NCBI GenBank assembly: GCA_019638455.1
Contig: JAHBTU010000002.1
Coordinates: forward strand, 62,001-126,000
DNA length: 64,000 nucleotides
Direction: 5' to 3'
Source of the DNA: Saprospiraceae bacterium
GTDB taxonomy: Bacteria > Bacteroidota > Bacteroidia > Chitinophagales > Saprospiraceae
Numbering within the stretch: position 1 is the first letter of the stretch; every line of letters starts with the position of its first letter. Of the stretch, positions 42,066 through 52,008 are shown one piece after another. Below the pieces are notes generated by a model. That model did no database searches and was not told where the DNA came from. It saw only the letters and a list, made by a program, of their open reading frames with translations. The position numbers and the translations under genes are program-made.

Positions 42066-44150
42066 TCATTGCTGAATCACCATTTTTAGCATGGATGCTC
42101 GCTGACCCGCACTGATGCGCAGTAAATACAACCCAGAGGGTAGTTCGGGATAGTCGAATTGGCGAGTGAGCATACCTGTCTTGAAATTGGCGATTTCTCG
42201 GTGTAGCATCTTCCCTTCGAGGTCATACAGAGCTATTTCAATATCCTCCGTTGCTTCTCCATTCAGCTCAAGCGTGAAAACGCCTCTGTTTGGATTTGGG
42301 AACAGCCGGCTGGTGCCGAGCCATTCGTGGTTTTGGGTGGCGACGATGCCGACAATCTGCTCTATCACACTCGACCCGCATATATTTTGGGCTGTCAAAC
42401 GCACCGTATAAGTACCCGCTAGGGTATATGTGTGCGAAATTGAAGTGGAAGAACTGTTGCTGGTGACACCATCGCCGAAGTCCCATTGATATGCGGTGGC
42501 ACCGCCACTGGAAGTGTTGGCAAAATGGATTGTCGTCCCCTCTATATGATAGGTGAAACCCGCTTGGGGAATTTGATTGGCCGCCGACACGATTACTTCA
42601 AGGGCTTGGGATTGCCCGCTCGCGTCAGTCGCTGTCACTCCATATATGCCTGGGGCGAGGTCGTCGGCAGTAGGGCCAGTCTGTCCGTTGCTCCATGAAT
42701 AACTGAACGGGGGCACACCACCCACCGCACCTACTGTGGCCGAACCATCGAACGCGCCCGGGCAACTGGCTTGGGTCGCGGAGAGGAGTTGAAGCCCCAA
42801 GGGACTTACAAACAGCTTTTGAGCGATGAAGACCGAGTTAGTGGTGCCTGTCGAGTTATGGTTGCCAATCGTTAAGGTGGCACTACTTGTGTTCCCCCCG
42901 ACCACCAGTTTGTTGGGCCTCGCATCCATACTGATGCCATTGTCGCCACTCGCCCCCACGAACGACTCGGCGTGTGCCACAGTGCCATCGGCAAGCGACA
43001 CTTTTGCGAAGAACGGGTCAGCGTTGCCTTGTGGGCTTAGAATGAACGTGCCAAAAAGAGCGGTGCTGACAAAGGAGCCGAACATGAAAAGGTGGTTGTC
43101 AGCCACCGCCGACCAGATGGGGTAGTTGTCGCCCGTCCATGCGATTTTCTTCGCCCACTCCACCGTTCCAGAAGAGGCAGTCAGGGCCGTCGCCCATATA
43201 TGGTAGTCGTCAGTGCCACTTTCGGCGGTCAGCGAAATGCCTGGCGCAAAGGTGGTCGTGTGTTTAAAACTGGCCACAGCAAACACCCGTTGCGCGGAAG
43301 GCTCGAGGGCTATGGTCAGTCTGGTGGACGACCCCGAGCCTCCCGTGAATTTTTTCTGCCAAAACAAAGTGCCGCCCGTTGTGCTTCTTTTTTCAACAAA
43401 AAAACTGCCGCTCCAGCAATAGCATCCAAATGGGAAACCGCTATAAGTCTGGCCATGATGACCGCTGGTGTAAACACTCCCATTGTTGTCCAGGCGAATG
43501 TCGAAAACTTGGTCGCGTTTGGAAGAGGAACCTGTCGAAACGACCCACTCCACTTGGCTCAGATTGGGCGAAAGTTTCAGCAGATACCCATCTTCTCCAC
43601 CAATGGCCGACAAACTGTAGGGACCATAAGTGACGGTGCCAAATTGTCCGCCAGCCACATAACAATTCCCAGCCGCGTCGGTGCGTACCACCCTTGCCCA
43701 GCTTTTCCCGACACCAGACGTTTGAAAGGTGGCCAGCAATTGGCCGCCTGCGCTGTACTTCGCCAAATATGTCAAACTATCACCTGTGGTGGGGCTTGCC
43801 TCTATGGTGCCCGCCACAAATACGTTGCCCTGTGCATCGGTGGTGACATGGTTTGCCTTAGGTTCGAATAGCTGAACCCACTCCGCCTTGTTGGCTTGAT
43901 TCAATTTGAGAAGGTAATGACGAGTGGTGGTGTTGTCGGGGGTGGCAGCCGTCAGGTCGTCGAAAACTACGGTGCCCCGAATGGTGCCTGTCAGATAGGT
44001 GCTACCGTCGGGACTGGCAGCAATGGAGGTGTTGGTAAGAGTGCTGGCAGGGGGGGCGGAATATCTTTTGGCAGCATTCCAATCTTGAGCTGTTAGCAAA
44101 ACGGTTGATAATAGGGTGAAAAGGGCTGGCAGGAAGAAGTTTGGTCTCAT
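42066..44150 (-). CDS. Secreted protein with SprB and PKD domains and type A T9SS tail
   Basis: The protein has 694 residues: a signal peptide (FFLPALFTLLSTVLLTAQ), about 430 residues of beta-propeller-like repeats (SPDGSTYLTGT, DAQGNVFVAGT, DAAGNCYVAGG, DNNGSVYTSG; SBBP type), one SprB repeat (ASCPGAFDGSATVGAVGG), a PKD domain (AYQWDFGDGVTSNS) and a type A sorting domain (RLFPNPNRGVFTLELN ... LPSGLYLLRI). It is a T9SS export cargo for the cell surface or medium; the ligand is unknown. It has its own terminator and no operon partners. Confidence 0.5.
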   Translation of the reverse strand: MRPNFFLPALFTLLSTVLLTAQDWNAAKRYSAPPASTLTNTSIAASPDGSTYLTGTIRGTVVFDDLTAATPDNTTTRHYLLKLNQANKAEWVQLFEPKANHVTTDAQGNVFVAGTIEASPTTGDSLTYLAKYSAGGQLLATFQTSGVGKSWARVVRTDAAGNCYVAGGQFGTVTYGPYSLSAIGGEDGYLLKLSPNLSQVEWVVSTGSSSKRDQVFDIRLDNNGSVYTSGHHGQTYSGFPFGCYCWSGSFFVEKRSTTGGTLFWQKKFTGGSGSSTRLTIALEPSAQRVFAVASFKHTTTFAPGISLTAESGTDDYHIWATALTASSGTVEWAKKIAWTGDNYPIWSAVADNHLFMFGSFVSTALFGTFILSPQGNADPFFAKVSLADGTVAHAESFVGASGDNGISMDARPNKLVVGGNTSSATLTIGNHNSTGTTNSVFIAQKLFVSPLGLQLLSATQASCPGAFDGSATVGAVGGVPPFSYSWSNGQTGPTADDLAPGIYGVTATDASGQSQALEVIVSAANQIPQAGFTYHIEGTTIHFANTSSGGATAYQWDFGDGVTSNSSSTSISHTYTLAGTYTVRLTAQNICGSSVIEQIVGIVATQNHEWLGTSRLFPNPNRGVFTLELNGEATEDIEIALYDLEGKMLHREIANFKTGMLTRQFDYPELPSGLYLLRISAGQRASMLKMVIQQ

Positions 44151-44463
44151 CTTTTAAAAAAGTTGGTTTGACGTGAAAGAAATGGTTTATTATGTTGGGC
44201 TGGGCAAAAGTGTGTGCCTGCCGCCTGCGCAGAAAACCCGACAATGGGTGAAATCATAAAAATCACGGCTCTACCGGAAAAGTTTGAACAAGGGACAGAC
44301 CCCTAACGGGTTTCCGGGAGGCGAACCGGATGCTGCACCGCCATACCGATTGGCACGGGGTGTTTTTTCAAATGCCCTCGTTTTTTTGAACAAACGATGC
44401 CTTTCAAGACTTTGGACTTATTAACTTCGCTTCTCTTATTTTCATCACAATTAGTCTTGTCAC
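44151..44463. other. Gene-free divergent region
   Basis: These 313 bp between the divergent T9SS cargo gene and the ATPase show no credible coding frame. A GC-rich patch (44300-44360) with CCCTAACGGGTTTCCGG could fold, but no known riboswitch consensus was recognised. Promoters for both flanking genes are expected here. Confidence 0.5.
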
Positions 44464-47187
44464 ATGACCAAATCAGAATGGATACAGTTAGTAAAAGAGA
44501 CCAACTGGCACGCCCTTTCAGAGCAGGAGGTTTTTGAAAAATTGGAAACCAATAAAAGTGGATTGGGAGAGACCGCCGTCGCGGAGCGATTGGAGATGTA
44601 TGGCCCGAACACGTTGCCCGCTCCCAAGCAACCCACAATTTGGGACATTCTCTTGCATCAGGTTGCCAATCCCTTGATTTTTATTCTGGTGGCAGCCGCC
44701 ATCGCATCAGTGATGATTGGGGAGGGCGTGGATGCCTTATTTATATTCGTGGTCATCGCGCTCAATACCGCTCTCGGAGCCTATCAGGAATTCAAGGCTC
44801 AAAAGAGCGCCTCAAGTTTGCAAAAGATGTTGAAGATAAAAGCACTCGTGCGGCGCGACGGGAAAAGCAAAGAGGTGCCTTCCGAAGACTTGGTGCCGGG
44901 CGATGTGGTGTTGCTCGAATCGGGCGCAAAGGTGCCTGCCGACTTGCGGCTGTTCGATGCGAACAACCTCGCATCCGACGAGAGTTTTCTCACGGGAGAA
45001 TCAGTGGCCGCCGAAAAACACACTGACCCTTTGGATGAGGGGACAGTGGTGAATGACCGAGACAACACGGTGTTCGCTGGCTCCACCATCACTTCTGGTC
45101 GGGGGCGAGGCATCGTCATTGCGACTGGCACGGCGACACAAGTAGGCATGATTGCCCAGAGCGTGGCCGAGTCCGAGACGGCCAAACCACCGTTGGTGCA
45201 ACGGATGGAAAAGTTTACCAAGAACATTAGCGCGATAGTGTTGGGTCTGAGCGTCGTCTTGGCCATCCTGCTTCGTTTTCAGGGCTACGACGCGGCTGCT
45301 ATTTTCTTTTTTGTGGTGGCGCTGGCCGTTTCTGCCATTCCCGAAGGCTTGCCTGTGGCACTCACGGTAGCCCTTTCCATCGCAACCAAACGAATGTCGA
45401 ATCGCAATGTGATTGTGCGCCGACTGACCGCCGTGGAGAGTTTGGGCAGCTGCACCGTCATTGCCAGCGATAAAACAGGGACGCTCACCGTCAATCAGCA
45501 GACGGCTAAGCAGATTGTATTTCCCAACGGAAAAACATTCACTATTTCTGGAGAAGGCTATCACGGTGAAGGCAAAGTGCTGTCGGAAGGAAATGCGTCG
45601 CTCGACGATAACGAGCTGACTCAGTTAAAGCGCCTGACTGAAGTGGCTATTTTGGCAAACGAGGCCAGCCTAGTGCATGAGCAAGACGAGTGGAGCCATC
45701 GCGGCGACGCGATGGATGTCGCATTGCTTGCATTGGGCTACAAAGTAGGGTTGGCACCGATGGAAATGAAGGAAAACACGCCGCTGCTGGGCGAGATTCC
45801 TTACGAGTCGGAGCGCAAATTTTCAGCCGCGTTTTTTGAAAAAAATGGGAAAACATGGGTAGCCGCCAAAGGTGCGGTAGAGACTATACTTGACTTTTGT
45901 ACCCATGCACAACAGGGCGACGAGCAGGCATCTCTTGAACGAAAAAGCATTGAAAAACAGGCAGATGAAATGGCCGAGAATGGCTTGCGCGTGTTGGCCT
46001 TTGCAGGCGGGGCGTGTCCTGATTTTGAGAAAAAATCAAAACACGATGCCGACGAGCTTAGCGGGCTGACTTTTTATGGCTTGGTCGGGTTTATTGACCC
46101 CTTGCGCTCCGAAGCAGCGGACGCGGTGAACAAATGCAAAAAAGCGGGCATCAAAGTCTTGATGATTACGGGCGACCACCCCGCCACAGCAGGTGCCATC
46201 GCGCAAGAACTGGGTATTTTCAAGGCAGACGAACAGACGGTGGTGACGGGGCAGCAACTCAGTGAAGCGGGCGGCCCCGACGACACGGCTTTTCAGGAAT
46301 TGGTGCTTTCCACGACGGTGTTCGCTCGTGTGTCGCCCACTCAAAAATTGGAAATCGTGGATGTGCTCATCAAAAACGGCGAGTTTGTGGCCGTGACGGG
46401 CGACGGCGTGAACGATACGCCTGCCCTCCGCAGGGCCAATATCGGCGTGGCGATGGGGTCGGGTACCGACGCGGCGAAGGAGGTGGGGTCCATGATAATC
46501 GTGGACGACAATTTCTCTTCCATCGTGGCGGGTGTGGAAGAGGGGCGCTTTGCCTACGACAATGTCCGCAAAGTGATTTTCCTGCTCATATCAACCGGAG
46601 CCGCAGAGGTCTTTTTGTTTATCGCCGCCATCATGTTCCAATTGCCACTGCCATTGCTGGCCGTGCAATTGTTGTGGCTCAATCTGGTGACCAACGGCAT
46701 CCAAGATGTGGCACTTGCCTTTGAGGGTGGCGAGCCGGGAGCGATGAAACGGAAGCCTCGCAAGACCTCCGAACGCATCTTCAATCCTCGAATGATTAGC
46801 CAAACATTGGTGTCGGGCATCACGATGGGGTTGCTCGCTTTTGGCACTTGGTACTGGCTTATCGAAATCGTGAAAATGGATGAGGAATCTGCCCGCAACG
46901 ATATCCTTCTGCTTTTTGTGTTGATGCAAAACGTGCACGCTTTCAACAGCCGCTCCGAAACGACCTCCGTTTTCAGGGTGCCGCTGAGCCGCAACTATTT
47001 ACTGGTGTTTGGCGTACTCGTCGCGCAGGGCATTCACATACTGAGTATGCACATCCCTTTTATGCAAGGTCTGCTAAGAGTGGAGCCAGTCAGCCCCTTC
47101 TATTGGAAGACCCTTCTCCTCTTGGCGGCCACTATTTTGGTAGTGATGGAAGTGTACAAATGGTGGGTGCGAAGGCGGGAGGGATGA
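44464..47187 (+). CDS. P2-type cation-transporting ATPase (calcium-pump-like)
   Basis: The protein has 907 residues. It contains an actuator TGES (177-180), the phosphorylation site Asp336 in ASDKTGTLT, hinge TGDGVNDTPAL, nucleotide-site KGA (VAAKGAVETIL) and the TM4 motif AIPEGLPVAL that marks P2A/P2B pumps. In TM6 the usual NLVTDG of SERCA is NLVTNGIQDVALAFE, so the Asp equivalent to SERCA D800 is Asn; ion choice (Ca, or Na/K-like) cannot be set by sequence alone. It exports or takes up a cation at the inner membrane with ATP. The SLC13 carrier begins 7 bp later, probably in one operon. Confidence 0.5.
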   Translation: MTKSEWIQLVKETNWHALSEQEVFEKLETNKSGLGETAVAERLEMYGPNTLPAPKQPTIWDILLHQVANPLIFILVAAAIASVMIGEGVDALFIFVVIALNTALGAYQEFKAQKSASSLQKMLKIKALVRRDGKSKEVPSEDLVPGDVVLLESGAKVPADLRLFDANNLASDESFLTGESVAAEKHTDPLDEGTVVNDRDNTVFAGSTITSGRGRGIVIATGTATQVGMIAQSVAESETAKPPLVQRMEKFTKNISAIVLGLSVVLAILLRFQGYDAAAIFFFVVALAVSAIPEGLPVALTVALSIATKRMSNRNVIVRRLTAVESLGSCTVIASDKTGTLTVNQQTAKQIVFPNGKTFTISGEGYHGEGKVLSEGNASLDDNELTQLKRLTEVAILANEASLVHEQDEWSHRGDAMDVALLALGYKVGLAPMEMKENTPLLGEIPYESERKFSAAFFEKNGKTWVAAKGAVETILDFCTHAQQGDEQASLERKSIEKQADEMAENGLRVLAFAGGACPDFEKKSKHDADELSGLTFYGLVGFIDPLRSEAADAVNKCKKAGIKVLMITGDHPATAGAIAQELGIFKADEQTVVTGQQLSEAGGPDDTAFQELVLSTTVFARVSPTQKLEIVDVLIKNGEFVAVTGDGVNDTPALRRANIGVAMGSGTDAAKEVGSMIIVDDNFSSIVAGVEEGRFAYDNVRKVIFLLISTGAAEVFLFIAAIMFQLPLPLLAVQLLWLNLVTNGIQDVALAFEGGEPGAMKRKPRKTSERIFNPRMISQTLVSGITMGLLAFGTWYWLIEIVKMDEESARNDILLLFVLMQNVHAFNSRSETTSVFRVPLSRNYLLVFGVLVAQGIHILSMHIPFMQGLLRVEPVSPFYWKTLLLLAATILVVMEVYKWWVRRREG

Positions 47188-47194
47188 CCCGGCG

Positions 47195-48661
47195 GTGGGT
47201 TCCTTCGAATTGCTCTACTTTTGGCCCAAAATCAGGCAAACAGTGGCATCAAATGATTCCAGATACGCAGCGCAAAAATGGTACGCCAAACTGCGCTTAG
47301 GTTGGATTTTCAACACATCCACGTTCATCGGCAACTTGGCCATCGCGTTGATTATCACTTATTTTTTCAGGCGCTTGGGCTATGGCGACGAGGTGGATTA
47401 TGTGTTTTTGCTCACGGTGTTGTCCATTGGGCTTTGGATAACCGAGGCTATCCCACCTTTTGCGGTTGGCATTCTCATCGTCACGATGCTGCTTTTTGGC
47501 TTCGGGACGGACTACCTTTTTTCAGAGAGCAGCCCGGTAGAGATATATGTCGGTACCTGGAGCAGCAACGTGGTGTGGTTGCTGTTGGGCGGTTTTTTTC
47601 TGGCGGAGGCGATGAAGGAAGCCGAATTGGACCGCAACCTATTCAGGCTTGTGATTCGGAGATTCGGCAATGACCCAGAGCGTCTGCTGATGGGACTAAT
47701 GTTCGTCACGGCTTTTGGCAGCATGGTGATGTCGAACACGGCCACGACGGCCATGATGATTTCGTCCATCATGCCGCTCATCCGTGTGTTGGGTGCTCAA
47801 TCCAATTACTCTATTGCTTTGCTGACGGGTATCCCGGCTTCGGCGACCATTGGCGGCATTGGCACCATCATCGGCAGCACCCCCAATGCCATCGCGGTGG
47901 GAGCCTTGCAGGAACGAGGCATTCACATCACTTTCATTGATTGGATGCTGGTGGGATTGCCGACTGCGCTTCTATTGATATACCTGTTTTTCAGGTATTT
48001 GAGCCGACAACTCAACATCAAGTACACCAAGCTCGACCTTTCAAAAATACCAGAAAGCGAAAAGAAGGTCGAGCCATTCAAGCGCAGGGCTGTCATCGTC
48101 ACTTTGATAGCGACCATCGCGCTCTGGGCCACCGAACCCATACACGGCATCCCGGTGGCGGCCACATCGGCAGTGCCGATATTGTTGCTCACGCTCACCC
48201 AAGTTATCAATTCGGACCAAGTGCGCGCATTGCCTTGGGACACGCTCATGTTGGTAGCAGGTGGCTTGGCGCTCGGGCTTGCCTTGGTGGAGGTGGGATT
48301 AGCAGCCATCGTGATGCAGCAAATCAACAACCTTCCCGTCCCCACGCTTGCGGTGGCATTTCTCTTCAGTCTCATCGGCGTGTCGCTGTCGAATGTGATG
48401 AGCAATACCGCCGCCGCTTCCATCTTGATGCCGCTTGCCGTGAGTTTGCCTCAGCCTTTCGGCACGGCTGTGCCAGTCATAGTGGCCATCAGTTGTTCTT
48501 GTTCGCTGCTGTTGCCCGTCTCGACACCTTCGAATGCGGTGGCATATTCGACTGGTTTGATTCAGCAGAAAGAATTTCGCCGAGGTGGGGTGTTTTTTAT
48601 GTTCGCTGGTCCTATTGCGGCTTTTGCGGCGGCGATGCTTTGGGTTTGGCTGTATATGTGA
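47195..48661 (+). CDS. SLC13/DASS-family permease (citrate/dicarboxylate or anion type)
   Basis: This 488-residue protein starts at a GTG, so the start is uncertain; the first membrane helix begins near residue 40. The family motifs are LSIGLWITEAIPPFAVGI, MVMSNTATTAMMIS (the first SNT), GIPASATIGGIGTIIGSTPNAIAVGA (hairpin region) and VSLSNVMSNTAAASILMPLAVSL (the second SNT). Both SNT motifs are intact, as in functional sodium-coupled carboxylate or sulfate carriers. It follows the P-type ATPase after 7 bp. The substrate is unknown. Confidence 0.5.
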   Translation: MGSFELLYFWPKIRQTVASNDSRYAAQKWYAKLRLGWIFNTSTFIGNLAIALIITYFFRRLGYGDEVDYVFLLTVLSIGLWITEAIPPFAVGILIVTMLLFGFGTDYLFSESSPVEIYVGTWSSNVVWLLLGGFFLAEAMKEAELDRNLFRLVIRRFGNDPERLLMGLMFVTAFGSMVMSNTATTAMMISSIMPLIRVLGAQSNYSIALLTGIPASATIGGIGTIIGSTPNAIAVGALQERGIHITFIDWMLVGLPTALLLIYLFFRYLSRQLNIKYTKLDLSKIPESEKKVEPFKRRAVIVTLIATIALWATEPIHGIPVAATSAVPILLLTLTQVINSDQVRALPWDTLMLVAGGLALGLALVEVGLAAIVMQQINNLPVPTLAVAFLFSLIGVSLSNVMSNTAAASILMPLAVSLPQPFGTAVPVIVAISCSCSLLLPVSTPSNAVAYSTGLIQQKEFRRGGVFFMFAGPIAAFAAAMLWVWLYM

Positions 48662-48793
48662 ATGCCGCCACGCGCTTTGGCTGGGGCGTATTTCAGATTG
48701 TCGCGGAACGTATCGCGGAATGTCTTCGCGCACCCCGAAATATCATTCCGGCTTACGAGCACGGCAATTTGAAAAGCCCCCTTTAGCATCGGT

Positions 48794-49306
48794 TTAATGA
48801 TACTGCAAAAGTTTGCGGAGCGCCTCCTTTTTTTGCTCGTAGTTGCGTTGGTTTCCGTCAACTCGAAATTGGGGGTCGACAACATCCGCTGCTCCTCCAA
48901 CAATGCCGCCCACAGCGCCGCCCACGATGGCGAAAGCAAAGCCGTTGGCGAAGCGAGGCACACGGACAATGGAATTGGGGTCTGCGTCCTTTGCAGAAAG
49001 GATGCCCGCCACGAAACCTATACTTGCACCCATTGCAAAACCATATTTGACCCAATGCCCCCTCCGCCCCATCTGTTTTAATTTCACGATGCGCGAAATG
49101 GGTATTTCAATTTGCTGAATAGAGGTATCGAACATGGAAGAAACCAAGATGGACGAGTCGAGCAAAACCTCCATTCTTGCAATGAACACGTTGGGCGGTT
49201 TTTGAAGGTAAAGCTTGGCTTCGCAGCCCAACCGCTGGGCATTTTGCCCTTGGGCGACATCCCTGCAAAGGATACAAACAAGGAGAATGAGGCAGGCATT
49301 TTTCAT
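48794..49306 (-). CDS. Hypothetical secreted protein with glycine-zipper-like segment
   Basis: The protein is 170 residues from the ATG at 49306 (signal MKNACLILLVCILCRDVAQG). The middle has YGFAMGASIGFVAGILSAKDAD and FAFAIVGGAVGGIVGGAAD, glycine-zipper hydrophobic segments as found in membrane-inserting small proteins. The start further upstream at 49351 lacks a signal peptide and is rejected. No family is recognised. It is convergent with the SLC13 gene. Confidence 0.5.
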   Translation of the reverse strand: MKNACLILLVCILCRDVAQGQNAQRLGCEAKLYLQKPPNVFIARMEVLLDSSILVSSMFDTSIQQIEIPISRIVKLKQMGRRGHWVKYGFAMGASIGFVAGILSAKDADPNSIVRVPRFANGFAFAIVGGAVGGIVGGAADVVDPQFRVDGNQRNYEQKKEALRKLLQYH

Positions 49307-49426
49307 AATCGAGACATTGGATTTGCCACCATGCCACAAAGTTTTGCCCACCAGCCCATTGCTTTTTCTCGAATGTCGCCAGTTTCGGATTTTGTTTTAT
49401 TGCATTCAAAGAATGGGGAGCAAACA

Positions 49427-51808
49427 TCACTCGCTACGCAACGAGCGCACTGGGTTGGCCAATGCCGCACGCACGCTTTGCACCCCGACCGTCAGCACAG
49501 CCACGGTGAGCGTCGCCAAAAGAGAAATGATAAAAATGCCCGCGCCAACCGAAATCCGGTAGGTGTAGTCTTCGAGCCAGGCATTCATGGCCCACCAGGC
49601 AAAAGGTGCCGCAATAACGAACGCAATGACAATCAAGCGCGTATATTCTTTGCCGAAGAGCCAGAGGATGCCTGAAACGCTGGCGCCGAGCGTTTTGCGG
49701 ATGCCTACCTCTTTGCGCTTGCGTGTCACCATGAAAGCCGCCAGCCCGTACAATCCGAGGCATCCGATAAAAATGGCGATGCCCGCAAAAGTGCGCACGA
49801 GCCTCAGAATCATCGTTTCTGCTTCCATAAAATCGGCCATGCGCTCGTCCATGAATCGGTGTTCGTAGTAGTGATTGGGATAGTGGCGCTCCCACACCTC
49901 TTGGATTTGCGCCAGCACGGGGGCTGGGTTGCCGGGGTTGAGTTGCACGGCGCAAGTTCTGTAGTCTTCAGCCCGCGAGCCGATGGCAATGGGGGATATT
50001 GGTTCGGCGAGCGACCAGTTGTGAAAATCGCGGATAACCCCCACGACAGGTGCTGTGATTTTGTCCACCGTGATTTTTTTGTTTAGGATTTCATCGGGGG
50101 AGGCGAGGTTCAGTTTTTTGATAAATGTCTCGTTGACAAGGAATTCACGGGTGGTGTCGCTGGGCTGGATATTGCGCCCCGTCACCAATTGAAGCCCAAA
50201 CGTTTCCAAATAATGCGAATCGGCGGGCTTGTCGTTGGCCAACCACGGCTCTCCGTCGGGGCGATTGTCGAATCGGACACCCGTCTGGTTGTTGCTGCCT
50301 GCGGCGGGTGGCTGGTAGCACAACGACACGCTTTTCACGCCGCTAATCTGCGAAAGTTGCTCTTGCAGGCTGTTCATATTGAACAGCTCCGGCACTTCGA
50401 GGGTCAGCACCGCCCCGGGACGAAATCCCCAATCGGACTCTTGCGCAAAGCGCATCTGAGCCGACACCACCACTACGCCGATAATGAGTATTTGCGAAAT
50501 CGTGAACTGCGTGGTCACCAACACCCGCCGCAGCGAAAAACCACCTGCCTTGGGCACATCGGAGGAGGCTTTAAGGGCGGTGGCGGGGTTGAAGCCAGAT
50601 TGCATCAGGCCGGGGTAAAAACCTGCCAACAGGGTCAGCACAACGCCCATGGCCACGAGAAATATCGCCATTGCCATGAGGGACGGCGCATCGAACTGTA
50701 GTTCGTGTTCGAGCCATTGGTTCAGATAAGGCAAGGCAAGCCAAGCCATCAAGAAGCCCAAAAACAACGAAGCTGCCACTATTAGCCCCGTTTCAAACAT
50801 GAACTGCCAAAACAATTGTCTGCGGGTGCTGCCCAGCGATTTGCGCACACCCACCTCGCGGCTGCGCGTAAGGGCCTGCGCGGTGGCCATATTGACAAAA
50901 TTGACGCAGGCGGTGATGAGCAGGAACAATCCGATAAGCCCCAGCGCCCAGAGGTATTTTTTGCTGATGCCAAACCCATATTCGGTGTCGAAATGCAAAT
51001 CGAGCAGGGATTTCGCCTTGTAATGGAACAAATCGGGCGATTCGGGGTGAGGGTATTTTTTTTTGATGATTGACAAAAAGCGGTCGAGTTCGCCGATGTC
51101 GTGTCCCTTTTGCAACAGGGCGAAACAATAGTTGCTGCCACGCGCGCCCGCCCATGAGTCCAGTCCGCTTGTCGTGGGAGCGCTGTTTTTCAATGTTTCA
51201 AAAGAGCCAAGTATTTCGCGCTTGTAGTCTGTGTTGATGGGCAAATTGTGAAGGATGCCGACTACCCTCAAATCCGTTTTGTTGTTGAGGCGCAGGGTTT
51301 GTCCCAAAGCATCGGTATCGCCAAAATACTTTCGAGCCAGTTTTTCGCTCAATATCACCGTGTTGGGTTCGGCCAAGGCGCTTGCCTCGCCGCGCAGCAA
51401 GGGCAAGTCGAGGATGTCGAGATACTCAGGCTCTACCCACGCGAAGTTTTCTTCCTCCTTGTATTTGTCTTTGTTCCCCAATGGGTTGACGACACTGACG
51501 TACATCTCATCATAGCCGGAGCACATGGCTGTTTTTTCCAGAAAGGCGCACTCGGCGCGAAGGGTTTGGGCCATCGGCGCGGGCACCCCCGCGAACGGCA
51601 TCAATACCTCCGTGCGCACATCCATCACGACCCGCGCGATGCGCTCCCTGTTTTTGTGGTAGGTGTCGAAACTGAGGTGATGCCGGATGAGCGCGAATAT
51701 CAAAATCCCGCAGGCGACGCTCATGCCTAAGCCCAATACGTTCAGCAGGGCGTAGTCGCGTTGTTTGGCGAGTTTTCGGAGAGCAACGGAAAGGTAGTTT
51801 TGAATCAT
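49427..51808 (-). CDS. FtsX/MacB-type ABC transporter permease (paralogue 1)
   Basis: The protein is 793 residues from the ATG at 51808 ([24 protein letters not shown]). The architecture is: N-terminal helix, MacB_PCD-like periplasmic domain, FtsX (about 290-420, [32 protein letters not shown] region), second periplasmic domain and second FtsX ([41 protein letters not shown]), ending [12 protein letters not shown]. These proteins work with an ABC ATPase, which is not encoded next to it. It is one of three such genes in a row; a conserved 110-bp element lies upstream. Confidence 0.5.
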   Translation of the reverse strand: [793 protein letters not shown]

Positions 51809-51840
51809 AAGCGTAACGCTGACTTTGATCGGCATCTAAT

Positions 51841-51950
51841 TTCCCCACACCTCGTGCCGAAATGTTTAGGGGTTGATTTCCAAATTTTTAGCGCCGGGTG
51901 GGAGCGGGCAAGGTGTTCAGAATCGGACGGTAGGGTGTGCGGGAGCGGAC
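51841..51950. promoter_or_regulatory. Conserved element upstream of permease 1, with 22-bp-spaced repeats
   Basis: The 110 bases align without gaps worth noting to 58127-58235: TTCCCCACACC...CGTGCCGAAA at the left, CAAATTTTT in the middle, and GTTCAG..TCGGACG.TA.GGTGTGCG.GAGCGGAC at the right. The right part contains two 16-base half-sites, 51913-51928 and 51935-51950, 22 bp apart and 12/16 identical. Two-helical-turn spacing fits tandem binding by a response regulator. It starts 33 bp upstream of permease 1. Confidence 0.5.
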
Positions 51951-51979
51951 GGGGGCTTTATGCTGTTTTGTTGTTTCCC

Positions 51980-52008
51980 GCAAATCCAACATCCAATGTT
52001 GGATTTGC
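51980..52008. repeat. Perfect 13-bp hairpin
   Basis: GCAAATCCAACAT (51980-51992) and ATGTTGGATTTGC (51996-52008) are exact complements around CCA. It lies in a 598-bp gene-free stretch (51951-52548) between the permease-1 upstream element and the cupin gene. Confidence 0.5.

Noticed and set aside
44284..44400. Possible riboswitch before the cation ATPase
   Set aside because: A GC-rich foldable patch is present, but no core of a known metal riboswitch (M-box, yybP-ykoY, fluoride) could be recognised by eye.
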